Shown here piece after piece: positions 41,501-52,700 of a DNA stretch of 64,000 bases; position 1 is the stretch's first letter; each line of letters begins with the position of its first letter. Source of the DNA: Aurantiochytrium sp. KH105. Lineage: Eukaryota > Sar > Bigyra > Thraustochytrida > Thraustochytriidae. The stretch is from the NCBI GenBank assembly GCA_003116975.1, contig BGKB01000210.1:62001-126000 (forward strand). Direction: 5' to 3'. The notes beneath the pieces were generated by a model. That model was not told the origin of the DNA. It was given only the letters and a program-made list of their open reading frames with translations, and ran no database searches. The position numbers were made by a program, and so were the translations under genes.

Positions 41501-42685
41501 ATCGAGGCCTTTGGAGGCTGTACCGATATCTGTCAAAGACTCTTCTTCTTGTTCAGGCCGAGACCATGTCGAAACGCCAGTCTTTTGGTTGTAAAAGTAT
41601 GCCTTCGAACTTGCAGGGTCGATCAGTTCGACCCAAGTCCACGATGTAGAAGAAAGGGCCTTTGCAATGTCTTGCGGTGCTTCCCACGTCACTTCTTGTG
41701 TTTCGGTATTGTAGAAATAATCAAATCCGGATTGGGGGTCCGTCAAGACCTGCCAGGGCGAGCTGCCGATGTCATTTCCCTCTTTCGGAGAGGCGGCACC
41801 GAGTTTTAGGCCGCGTTGCTTGCGCATTTCTCGTCGCGCGACTTTTGCGCGCCAGGTATTCTGCACGAGGACGGCAGCGCGGACTTCGGGAGGCATTAGT
41901 TTTTGTCCAATATCTTCCAAGCTAAATTTGTGAAAGGAAGCTGGTTTCTCCCATTGAGAGGACTGCGTTCTGGAATTAAAGTAGTAATTGCGCCCCGTTG
42001 CAGGATCCAAGAGTTCAATCCATTCTTCGGCGACATTTTCCTGCACACTCTCTAGGTCTGTATCTTGAGAAGCTGCACTACCAATGTCTCGAGAGTCAGT
42101 AGTGTACAGGTCGTCTCCTTCACCTGCCAGTGTTTCGCCTTCTGGAAGTGTCCACGAAACCTCTTGCGTCACATCATGGTAAAAGTACTCTGCACCAGAG
42201 GCTGGATCCTGGAGCTTGTGCCAATGCGAGACAGCCGATGCGGAAACGTCTTTTTTCTCTACATATTGTTGCGCCCGCACTTTTCGAACTGCGCGTCGCG
42301 CCTGCTTGCTGCGAAACGTTCCCTGAATGCGCAGAACTGCACGGAGCTCTGGCGGGTATGATTTCAGAGATGAAGCCAAAAGCCCAATTACAGCAGCTTT
42401 GCCTCCTTCGCGTTGGGGTCCGTGATCTTCGCTCTCGACATTGTTTTCTCGCGCAACTTGCAACTCTGCTGGGATTTCGAACTGCGATACTTGCGTCACG
42501 TAGTTGTAGTAATAGTACGAGGACGAGATTGGATCCCAGACCTGACACCAGGCTGTCTCGGGTGAAGTTGGTTCTGCTGTGTCATCTGCAACTTCGGCGA
42601 ATTCTGCTGCGATGTCTGCTGCAAGTTGGTCTTCATCAGGCTCGGGTGCGCGATCCTCGTTCTTGTTATCGCTAGATACCGACAT
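38531..42685 (-). CDS. Scaffold protein with six WW-like domains, three IQ motifs and ankyrin repeats
   Basis: A 1384-residue protein from ATG 42683-42685. The N-terminal third alternates WW-like modules with IQ motifs. WW-like modules lie at about residues 46-76, 152-184, 222-252, 311-341, 348-377 and 436-465. Each has W...DP..(Y/F)(Y/F)(Y/F)N..T...(W/F)..P; the first has Phe for the second Trp. The IQ motifs are at about 108-135, 267-295 and 400-425 (for example V-L-R-I-Q-G-T-F-R-S-K-Q-A-R-R). WW domains bind Pro-rich peptides; IQ motifs bind calmodulin or myosin light chains. A disordered Ser/Glu-rich stretch contains about 27 consecutive Glu codons at about 710-737. A long helical region follows, then ankyrin repeats at about 1230-1330 (L-L-H-V-A-C-W, P-I-H-V-A-A-R-A-G, T-A-L-H-W-A). 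I know no named protein with this exact order. Confidence 0.85.
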   Translation of the reverse strand: MSVSSDNKNEDRAPEPDEDQLAADIAAEFAEVADDTAEPTSPETAWCQVWDPISSSYYYYNYVTQVSQFEIPAELQVARENNVESEDHGPQREGGKAAVIGLLASSLKSYPPELRAVLRIQGTFRSKQARRAVRKVRAQQYVEKKDVSASAVSHWHKLQDPASGAEYFYHDVTQEVSWTLPEGETLAGEGDDLYTTDSRDIGSAASQDTDLESVQENVAEEWIELLDPATGRNYYFNSRTQSSQWEKPASFHKFSLEDIGQKLMPPEVRAAVLVQNTWRAKVARREMRKQRGLKLGAASPKEGNDIGSSPWQVLTDPQSGFDYFYNTETQEVTWEAPQDIAKALSSTSWTWVELIDPASSKAYFYNQKTGVSTWSRPEQEEESLTDIGTASKGLDHRLQEDLRAVIRIQIAFRAKIARRRVRQLRAIRFQGASDRLWVEILDNLTGHPYFFNTRTLEVSWDPPSRNGSMLASSRKSSSAEKSNSLTESAKAVSALESESSVARDSDEPKDATSPKDSLSNEKEKSAMVSTLGDGVRDTETVARAADANLTNVPPSASETSDLNDESKEPSNRTAQGTKPAFEIESQTSASAPEAVKFNSESKSSPNVLSVDYDAADPSSSSSEVSKSEIADKPILAPKNAGTNEAGAEAQKEETHDTTSASSVASPSTTTEAIGSKQEGTNANVETSRESIADAGHDSGSESKIEADSDVEEEEEEEEEEEEEEEEEEEEEEEEEEEDEDASSDDDSSLGDQDTKRDSCTTTKSASQRLLTSECGKDLKKGDAKLPGEDGETEAESEMEEETEGEARAAGLSEEAAQRLRMAEVSSVINKQRFNVLQKLSEAAVGAGTVLEERKSKSIKQSVRVAELAAEEAETLLDKVASASTTSAKEEELPEAVKAVVFCEAQQMLATKAIFALHCALLEKSLAKLTEIGRLIKDNELATSRTLAMQEDRVTEAVELAQLRTKHVQIFSHRNSVSEAVLQERWTKVRRSGRSSLVVYTTRYYSRRISKLEAEEYEEAFAKTLAAAQENAEGFDSELGFIVDKIEGSSPWWPTYKAAMSATLDVWTQVCELFLFAQESLQAAREERELRRMMAEEANQRAAAASRGSVDYEMACRRAFVKTCRKAWAKGLRQRRRQEERASEPDARVELGTVPGGASRTSPSKAKRKKKTQTTLLVRKDGFRSPWHACKASKSTLEDFTEALEEERRRRMCQEQRSFSLDQPDPDSGRLLLHVACWYSRADIVNFLLVQGANPNAAQSGLDLTRPIHVAARAGRSDIIESLVSHGASLYAQDSAGDTALHWACRVESLPCVRTLLALSRSQAGHGDPKAGLWALVSRTNERARLPTELLPRAEDGVSYTGKRILKLLRQLEIEGQSKLLEADA
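40474..40555 (-). repeat. GAA repeat encoding a poly-glutamate tract
   Basis: A near-perfect TTC (plus strand) / GAA (minus strand) array of about 27 units inside the WW/IQ/ankyrin coding region. A purine-pyrimidine mirror of this length may form triplex DNA and vary in length. Confidence 0.9.
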
Positions 42686-43704
42686 TGCGCAGAAATAAAA
42701 GTTTTTTTGAAGAGGTTTTCTGCGAAGTGCTCTTGTCCGCGAGGTTTTCCAAGCACTACTGGAGGCGATTTAGTTGTTTGCTTTTTCGCGAGGTTTTACG
42801 CACGGTGTTCTTGACGCCTGTGTGCTTGCGTGCCGAGTCGAACCAAGCTCTCCTTTGACCTGCCTGCCTACCTGCCTGAGCCTGCCTCCCTGACCGCAAA
42901 ACGCGACACTTATATGAGCCAGAGTCCCGATGGCAACTTGAAGCTTCGTGATCATGGGTCACAATCCAGACACTTACCTTCGACCGCAACAACAACAACA
43001 ACAACAACAAGGAGGAGGAGGAGGAGGAGGAGGAGGAGCAAAGGGAAGAAGGAGCATCTGAGCTCGGGAAGAGTGCTGGGCTAGGCCACATAGTTGTCGG
43101 CATACCTCGGGTCTTGCCTCTTAATCTACCAACGGATAGTTCGAGATCGGTAAATCAGATTTGCCGAAGGACCCCTTGAATACAAGGAGAAAAAGAATGA
43201 TCGGAGTTACTGTTATTATTCCGAAGGCTCAACGGCTCTGCTTGGGCACCTGTTACTCGCGTGTGTGCAAAACTTTGGGTCCCTCTTTAGTTATTTGTTT
43301 GTTTGTTTGTTTGCCTTGCTCGCTCGCGTTCACCAAGGCCACACACGCACACTGACTGTTTTTATTGCTTATTTGCACCTTTACGCAAGGAGAGCGCAAG
43401 AGAGAGAGAGAGAGAGAGTCTGTGCGTACGATAGTTGGTTTACTTTGCTGTCTGGTCAAACCTCGACGCTCTCGACAAGGGCGTCAAGCTCGAGCTCGAG
43501 CTCGAGCAAGAGCTTGAGCTTTATTCGAAGCGCCTGAGGCGCAGCAGATTCGCCATTAAAGGAGTCCGGCGCATTCTGCGCAGCGAGCGCCGCAGCGACC
43601 GTCGCTTGCTTAAGCTCGAGTGCCACTGCTGATTCCACGACGTAAACTAAATTCACACATCGACCGGAGAAGGCCTCGTTTGCGTACGCGCGAGCACAGC
43701 CACG
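42686..43704. other. Divergent intergenic region, WW/IQ scaffold / dynein
   Basis: About 1 kb between two divergent starts, so it should hold both promoters. It has a CAA run followed by a GGA run at 42987-43038, a GTTT run near 43290-43310, a GA repeat at 43399-43418, and an AGCTCG-based inverted repeat at about 43485-43520. A minus-strand open frame at about 43456-43650 looks partly coding but has no start; see findings. Confidence 0.45.
42987..43038. repeat. CAA and GGA trinucleotide repeats
   Basis: Two abutting trinucleotide arrays, about eight CAA units then about nine GGA units. Confidence 0.85.
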
Positions 43705-46700
43705 ATGCGTCCATCTTATGGCGGAAGTGGCGGTGGCGGCAACACTACCCCGCGCTCTCCCGAAAGGCGGCAGCCCCAGGGGCGAAGCTCGTCTCCACGA
43801 AAGCGCTCTCAAAAGCAGCAACTTCACCAAGATCAGCTAAAAGGTGCTGCTGAAGCAACCTCGCCCATCAAAGGTCTACGCAAACAAATCAATAGTAACG
43901 TACGCCATGATCACGCTGGCGCTGGTGTCTTTTCTGCGTACATTTACAACCTGCAGGATGATGAACTTGCCTCCGATAGCCGTGATAGCGGGTCCGACAA
44001 GGGATCATCTCAACAAAGCTGGCACAGAGGTGCTTCGCGCGAGACAAAGATTGCGACCGAACATTCTGAAGAAAAGGAAAGCATTCCGAATGGCGCCGCT
44101 GCCGTTGCTCAAGCTGCCCTTAACAGTATCGTTTGGGAGGAGGCAAGCGTGGCAAGCGCGCTTCGCGCTTGCCATGTATGGCCAACCGGCGAATCAAGCC
44201 TGGATCCAGGGTCCGCGTCCATGCTTCCTCTTTCTGCTTACTACGATAAGCTTAGCGACCCCATCGTTCCGGACAGTATCAACTTCCCTGTGAGTGGGGC
44301 CTCCGTGCTCGCGCGTCCCGAAGACACGGAGTGGGAAGATGCCCGAGTTGAAAGCTATGACGCCGAAACGGACCGCTACGTTGTTGAGACATGCACAGAT
44401 GGGGATAATCGATGCGTACAGGTCCCACGTGTTCGGCTTTACTTCCCGTCCGAGCCCGTAGAGGACTTTGTTCGTCGTTATGTGAGCGCCTATTTCCGTC
44501 GCGAGCAGGCCCATCTTCTCATTCGGTACAACTTGTATGTGGACTGCATGCCAGCCCAAGTCGGGGCTGCCTTGAGTGAGGCGCAGCTACAGCGCATTGT
44601 AAACTATGCTCTTGGGTCCTCCCGTGGGACTGCCAAGGACGCGAAGGCGCGCATGGATGTCGCTTCGATGCTCCGCGAGGTGCAGACTCGCTTCGCAAGA
44701 ACGCTCAACAAGATCGATTTCGACCTGAAAATGAATCGAAGCACACGCGAAGCGTTGCAAAAAGATTCCCTGGAAGAACTTCCTGGCGTGCTACGCGCCG
44801 TTGAGCGAGTCGGCGCTGCCCCCGAACAAGGTTGCCTTCCAGTTCCAAGCTACGATGCCGAAGCCTGCTACAACGACCTTGTCGCCCGAAGTTTCTTTGC
44901 AGATGCTGCGGCACTCGAGGCGCTCGACAGTGTTCACCAGCTTTGCCAAAGGCTAGGCACAGAGGAGTTCAGGCTCTTTCGTGTTTCTCCGGAACCACAG
45001 AGTCTCTCACTTCGCGAGTTTGAGGAGCTTCAACGCGGACAGATCGACACGGTGGCTGTTCTGCTCACCGACGACTGGACTCAGGCGGCCAAGACCGCAA
45101 TCAAGTCAAGCATGGGTCGCGATCCCGCGAGGTGGGACCTCGAGTCCAAAGATCGCGCTGCATACGAGGCCAGTGAGTTGCGTCGCTTCTTCCGCAATGT
45201 GAATCTGCGCATGACAGATGCTCTGCACGACTCAGTCGTCGAGAGCATCGAAAAGTATGGCCGCTTCATTGAGGAGGCGACCCAATACAGAGCTGAGATC
45301 GTCTCCTCTGCAGAAATTCATGTCGACTTTCTTTCCGCGTCTGCGAATTCACAAACGAAGCCACTCTTTCGCGTCGATCTCGTGGAAGAAGTCCGCCTCC
45401 CGCGGCCCAAGGCTGCTGTCGCTGCGGACGCTGAGAACGGAGACGATGGCGATGGTGAGGACGCCGACGAGGATGACGAGGACGAAGAGGCGGGCGGCGC
45501 CGATGACGACGAGGGGACCATGAAGGCATTCTTTGGCTACAGCGAGGACCCACAAGCCTTTGTCGAAAAGGCTCGGAACTTTGTGCGCCTGGGGCTTCGC
45601 GCAGTGCAGGGCGTCCCGCAGGTTCAGCGGCTGGCGATGGATAGACTGTACTGGGGAGAAATTCCCGAGATCGCGACTGTCACGGAGGACGACCCACTTG
45701 TAGAGAAAACGGAAAGCCTCATCAGCACCTCGCTCGAAAACTCGTTCGGAGAGCTTGGCGCTTATCTAGACCAGCTCGACCGTTTCCTTCCCATCTTGCG
45801 CCTCGATGTGGACTCCTTCATGGCAGAACTCGAGGAGCCCTTTCGCGCGGCCGAAGAGCGCCTTCAACGCAAAATCGAGCGCGAAGAGCGCCGTGCGGAG
45901 CAGCAGCGCCTGAAGGAAGAGAAGGAGCAAGCTTTCAAGGAAGAAGTGGCAAAACTTCGTGCCGAGGGCAATGAAACCGAAGCCGCAGCGATGGAGGCGA
46001 AGAAGGCAGAGGAGGACGAGGAGGACGAAGACGAGGACGATGATGATGACGACGATGACGATGATGACGCCGAGGCTCCAACGCTGGACACTGATCAGAT
46101 TGCAAAGTACATCAGCGACCACATTCGCGAAAAGGACCGCGTGGAGCTTCTCATTCCCGAGGCAGCGAATATCGGTCTCTTTGAGATTAACTGCAGCAAG
46201 CTCCGTCGCGCTCTCTCTGAGAAGCACGCTTCGGTGGTCAGTCGCCTGCTCGACTTTGTATCCCGCTGCACGATCGGCCAGTGCAACAACCTCCTCTCGC
46301 GATTTTCTGACATGAACCAGGAGCTCTCCAAATTCCCGCAAAATATTGAAGAGCTCGTGGAAATTCGAAATTATATGGGGACCATCCCCAACAAGCTTGC
46401 CGAAGTTTACGAGGAGATCGCCAAGCTGTGGAAGGGCTATGACCTGCTCGACAAGTACGAGTACAGACTTGGGAGCAAGGTCTTTGGGCAAAAGTGGCGA
46501 CTCTTCGGCGGCACCAAGATGATCTTGGACAAGGTAGAGGTCACGACAGAAATGCTTGACAAAGAGCAAGTGCGATACGCCAACATTCAAAAGGAAAAGC
46601 AGGAGGACTTTCTTGTGCACCTCGACAAGCTTTCGAAAGAGGTCGCCAGTTTCAGCCAATTCTCCGACTTGCGGCGCATCAAGAGCATTGCTCAAAGCGC

Positions 46701-49700
46701 TGCAGACATTGCAGAGAAGATCCGCAAGGCACAGGCCGATGCTGACCTCTTTAATAGTCGCGAAAATCTCTTCGAACAGGAGATGACCGATTACGAGCAG
46801 GTTACCGAAATTGCACGCGCTTTCCAGCCGTACGAAAGTCTGTGGCTGACTGTGAGCGAGTGGATCACAAACGAAGAAGTTTGGAGGACCGGCAAGTTTG
46901 CTGACCTTGTTCCAGAGGATATTGAAAAGCAGGTTACGGAGTCCTACAAGATCATGAATCGCAGCATCAAGTTCTTCCAAAAAGCAGAGCTCCCGCTCAT
47001 CAAGGAGACGGCAGAGACCATCAAAAGCAAAATTGAGGTCTTTCGTCCATACATGCCCATGATTACAGCTCTCCGCAACCCGGGTATGCGAGAGCGTCAT
47101 TTTGACGTTCTTTCGGAAGAACTTGGTTTCGAGGTGCGTGCCGACGAGAACTTCACCCTCGAGCAGGCGATCGGCCTCAATCTTCACGAGCATTCGGAAA
47201 CGATTTCCAAGGTTGCAGGTGTGGCCGCGAAAGAGTTCCAAATCGAGCAAGCGCTCGACAAAATGGAGCACGAGTGGGAAAACGTTTATCTCGACTGCAG
47301 ACCATACAAGGACACGGGAACCTTTGTTCTTGGTGGCATCGATGAAATCATGGCAATTCTTGATGAGCACATCACGATGACGCAGGCCATGCAGTTCTCG
47401 AGCTTCAAAGGTCCCTTTGTGGAGCGTATCGATGACTTTGATCGCAAGCTGCTCATGACTTCGGAAGTTCTCGAGGAGTGGATTGCCGTGCAGCGCAATT
47501 GGCTGTACCTGCAGCCTATTTTTGAGTCGCCCGATATCAACAAGCAACTTCCAGCAGAAGGCAAACGGTTTTCTAGTGTCGACAAGAACTGGCGCACGAC
47601 ACTGCTCCAGGCCTCGCAGCAAGCGAAGGCGTTAGAGTTTTGTCCAAACCCCAAGTTGCTCGCAATGTTTGCCGAAAGCAACAAACTGCTCGACATGGTA
47701 AGCAAAGGTCTTAGCGACTACCTTGAGACCAAGCGCGGAGGCTTCTCGCGCTTCTACTTTTTGTCGAACGACGAGCTCCTGGAAATTTTGTCAGAGACAA
47801 AGGACCCGCAAATGGTCCAGCCGCACTTGAAAAAGTGCTTTGAGGGTATTCGTTCCGTCTTTTTCAGCGAAGATATGCACATTACGGACATGAAGTCAAG
47901 CGAGGGCGAAGTTGTTCCTTTGGTGGTCCAGGTGGACCCGAACGGCAAAAATGTGGAAGTGTGGATGACCGAGCTCGAGGATCGCATGATGGACTCTGTC
48001 AAGGACGTCATGTGGTCGAGCATGCTCAGCTACGTGGAGACCCCGCGTACGGAGTGGCTGCAAATGGTGCCCGGACAGTGCGCATTGAACGCGTCGCAGT
48101 TCCACTGGACCCGCGAGATTGAAGAAGCCATGGACGCAGATGGCAACGCCGGCGTCGGGCGTTGCTACGAGCAGCAGGTTCGCCAGATCAATGACATGGT
48201 GGCTCTTGTGCGAGACCCAGAGCTCAAGTCGAACGCACGTATGACCATCTCGGCGCTTACTGTGATCGATGTGCATGCGCGTGATGTTACCGACAATCTC
48301 TTTCGAGAGGGAGTCAAAGACAAGACCGAATTTTCGTGGATTTCCCAGATGCGCTACTACTGGCTCAATGGCGAGGCCCTCGAGGGCGACATGCGCGTCA
48401 TGATGGTGTCCTCGCTACGTCCCTATGGCTACGAGTACCTAGGTAACTCCTTTCGTCTCGTCATTACGCCTCTCACCGACAAGTGTTATCTGACGCTCAT
48501 GGGTGCGCTGCAGATGAACCTGGGAGGTGCTCCTGCAGGCCCTGCAGGCACCGGAAAGACAGAGACCACCAAGGATCTTGCCAAGGCCCTTGCTAAGCAG
48601 TGTGTCGTCTTCAACTGCTCCGACGGTCTCGATTACCTAGCCATGGGTAAATTCTTCAAGGGTCTTGCAAGCTGTGGCGCCTGGGCCTGCTTCGATGAGT
48701 TCAATCGCATCGATGTCGAGGTGCTCTCTGTGGTTGCGCAACAGATTATGACCCTGCAGGCGGGAGTCACAGCGGGGCTCACTCGTATCGTTTTCGAAGG
48801 TGTCGAAATTAAGCTCAGCGACCAGTTCGCCGTGTACATTACCATGAATCCTGGTTATGCAGGTCGTACGGAGCTTCCTGATAACCTCAAGGCCCTTTTT
48901 CGCCCTGTGGCCATGATGGTTCCCGACTACGCTCTCATTGGTGAAATCATGCTTTACTCGTTTGGCTACGAAAAAGCACGTATTTGTGCCAAAAAAATGG
49001 TTGCGACCTTTCGTCTTAACTCCGAGCAGCTCTCCTCTCAGCCTCACTACGATTACGGCATGCGCGCCGTCAAGACAACCATTGTAGCAGCAGGGAACTT
49101 GCGACGAGACTACCCCAACGAGGATGAGGAGATTCTCCTTTTGCGTGCCCTTCAGGATGTCAACTTGCCCAAGTTCCTCAGCCACGACTTGCCGCTCTTT
49201 CGAGGCATTATTTCTGATCTTTTCCCAGGCAAGAGTCGCCCAGATATCGACTACGGAGCACTGTTGCAGTGCCTACGCGTGGCAAATCAAAATGCGGGTC
49301 TGCAGAACACACCTTGGTTTCTCACCAAGCAGATCCAGCTCTATGAAACCATTGTGGTGCGTCATGGTCTCATGCTCGTCGGACCGACGGGAGGTGGCAA
49401 GTCCCGCAACGTTGAGAACCTTGACACGGCTTTGGGCCTGCTCAAGAAGCGCGGCATCAAGGGCTTTGCATATGAAAAGATCCACCGGTACACGGTGAAC
49501 CCCAAGTCCATCACGATGGGACAGCTCTATGGTGAGTTTGATCCCAATACTCATGAGTGGCAGGACGGTATTCTCGCCAATATCGTCCGTATTTGCGCCA
49601 AGTCGACCACCCCGGACCGCAAGTGGGTCATGTTTGACGGTCCTGTCGATGCCATTTGGATTGAAAATATGAACACGGTGCTTGACGATAACAAGAAGCT

Positions 49701-52700
49701 CTGTCTCAACTCGGGCGAGATCATGGGACTTAGTCCAGAGATGACGATGATGTTCGAAGTTGAGGATCTCGAAGTGGCCTCCCCGGCAACCGTGAGCCGC
49801 GTGGGTGTCATCTACATGGAGCCCAATACGCTTGGCTCTGACCCAATCATCCAGAGCTGGATCGAGTATCGACTCCCAAGCATTGTCAAGAACGAGCACA
49901 AAGCTCTGCTGCAAAAGCTGTTCGATAATTTCCTTCAGAGCGCACTGACGCTTCTGCGTCGAAACCTCGCTGAGCCGGTGCCGACGGTGGACAACAATTT
50001 GCTGGCGAGCCTTTTGCGCATGATGGACGCGCTCTTCAATCTTCACATGAATAGCAGCGGTGGCAAGTCTCGCGAAGATGGAGACGGCGAAGGTGATGCG
50101 TCTTCTGGAGGACTCGACCTCGACAAGGATCTCGAGCCTCTTTTCATCTTTAGTTTGGTCTGGTCGCTGGCGTGCACGGTGGATTCGAGCGGTCGCCGAA
50201 CTTTTGATGGATGGCTTCGCAACCAAATGGAGCAGAACTCGACCCCTTGCCCTTTTCCTCGAGAAGGCCTCGTCTATGACTATGTGTGGGATGTTAAGGC
50301 CCATGCCTGGACAAAATGGATGGAAACGATCCCGCCGTACAAATACGATAAGGATCTCCCCTTTGCCGAAACCATTATTCCAACCTCGGACTCGGTGTGC
50401 TACACATTTCTGCTCGACATCCTCACGTGCACGAACCTGCACGTGCTTATGTGCGGTGACACGGGTACCGGCAAGTCTGTGAACATCAACCGCTACCTGA
50501 GCAACGGCATGCCCGCGGACTACATTCCTCTTTGTCTTGCGTTCTCGGCACAGACGAGCGCTAATCAGACGCAGGATCTTCTGGACTCGAAAATGGAGAA
50601 ACGCCGAAAGGGCGTTTTCGGTCCTCCGGCGGGAAAGCGCTTCGTCATCTTCGTCGACGATCTCAACATGCCCAAGCGCGAGACTTACTTTGCGCAGCCT
50701 CCGATCGAGATTCTTCGTCAGTGGTTCACGTATGGCGGCTGGTACGACCGCAAGGCGCTCACCTTTCGTCAAATTATCGATGTGAATATGGTGGCGGCCA
50801 TGGGTCCTCCCGGAGGTGGTCGCAATCCCGTCACCCCTCGCATGCTTCGGCACTACAATATTATCACTTACACGCCGCTCGAGCAAGAGAGTATGGCCAC
50901 AATCTTTGGCACGATTCTCGGCAACTTTCTTCGTGACTCCTTTGATGGCGCAGTGGCGCCCTTGGCCGACCCAATTGTCGACTCAACCATTCAAATTTAC
51001 GACCGCATTCGCTCCGAGCTGTTGCCTACCCCAAGCAAGTCGCACTATACCTTTAACATGCGCGACCTCAGTAAGGTCTTCCAGGGTATGCTCATGGTGT
51101 CCGCAAAAATTACCAACGGGGTCGACGCGGTCGTCCGACTGTGGGTTCATGAATGCCAGCGTGTCTTTCGTGATCGCCTCGTCAATGACGAGGACCGCGA
51201 TTGGTTCAATAACCTTGTCGTCACCAAGGTTGACAAGGACCTGAAGCTTGACTGGAACAAAATCAAGCCAGAGACAGAGTACATGATCTTTGGAGACCTT
51301 CTCGAGCCGGACAACAAGATCTACCAGGAGATTGTTGAGATTGACACGCTGCTGCCCGCGATCGAGCAATATTTGGTAGAGTACAATGCCGAGTCCAAAA
51401 CGCCGATGCACCTGCAGCTTTTCATGGATGCCATCCAGCACGTGAGCCGCATTGCACGTGTGATTCGCCAGCCCATGGGTAATGCTCTGCTTCTCGGTGT
51501 TGGTGGTAGCGGTCGCAAGTCGCTGACGAGACTCGCCGCCTATATCGGAGACTTTGCAGTCTTTCAAGTCGAAATCGCCAAAGGCTACGGACTCGCAGAA
51601 TGGCGCGAGGACATCAAGGCCTGCCTTCTCAAAGCAGGCGTGGATGATGTTCAGGTGGTCTTTCTTTTTGACGACTCGCAAATCATCATGTCACAAATGC
51701 TCGAAGACATCAATGGTATCCTGAATCAGGGTGATGTTCCTAACCTCTACGCGCCCGAGGACATGGAGAAGATCATGACTGCGTGCCGTGGTGACTGCGC
51801 CAAGCGAAAAATTGCGCCGACAAAGATCAACATCTTTTCTTCCTTCATTCTTCGCGTCAAGCGAAACGTGCACGTTGTGATGTGCATGAGCCCGGGAACA
51901 CCAATTTTCCGGGATCGTCTGCGCATGTTTCCAGCACTTGTCAATTGCTGCACGATCGACTGGTTTTCCGAGTGGCCCGATGAGGCGCTCCGAAGTGTTG
52001 GCTTGGGTATCATGCAGGTCGAGGATCTCCAGTTGGGAGATCATCTAGACAACGTTGTCGAGCTCTTCAAGGTATTTCATCAAAGCGTCGCCAACAAGTC
52101 CCGCGACTTTTTTGAGGAGCTTCGAAGGTACAACTACGTAACCCCGACGTCGTACCTGGAGCTCCTTACTACTTTCAAGAACCTTTTGCAGGTGAAACGC
52201 GATGAGGTGCAGCAGAAGAAGCAGCGTCTCCAAATCGGTCTCGATAAGCTCACGACCACAGCGGCGCAAGTTGCTGATCTGCAGGTCCAGCTCACGGACA
52301 TGCAACCTGTCCTCGCCAAGACACAGGTTGAAGTCGACGAAATGATTGTGCAAATCAAAAAGGATAAGGCTGCTGCGGACGAGACCAAGGCCATCGTATC
52401 CAAGGAGGAAGAAGCTGCTCAGGAAAAGGCACAGGCCACCAAGGCCATTGCCGACGATGCTCAGCGGGATCTCGACGAAGCTCTTCCGGCTCTTGACGAG
52501 GCCGTCAAGTGTCTGAGCAAGCTGAAAAAGGGTGATATTGTCGAGGTTGGCTCGCTCAAGACCCCTCCTTCCGGTGTCAAGCTGACAATGGAAGCCGCGT
52601 GCATCATGTTCGAGGTCAAGCCCAAGATGGTTGCGGATCCAGCAAACATGGGCAAGAAAGTCAAGGATTATTGGGAGCCTGCGCAAAAAACGCTGCTCAA

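Noticed and set aside
45766-47622. 618-codon minus-strand frame opposite dynein (and 49273-50886, 52045-53742)
   Set aside because: Long antisense frames from codon bias of the dynein gene; no start context, promoter or family match.
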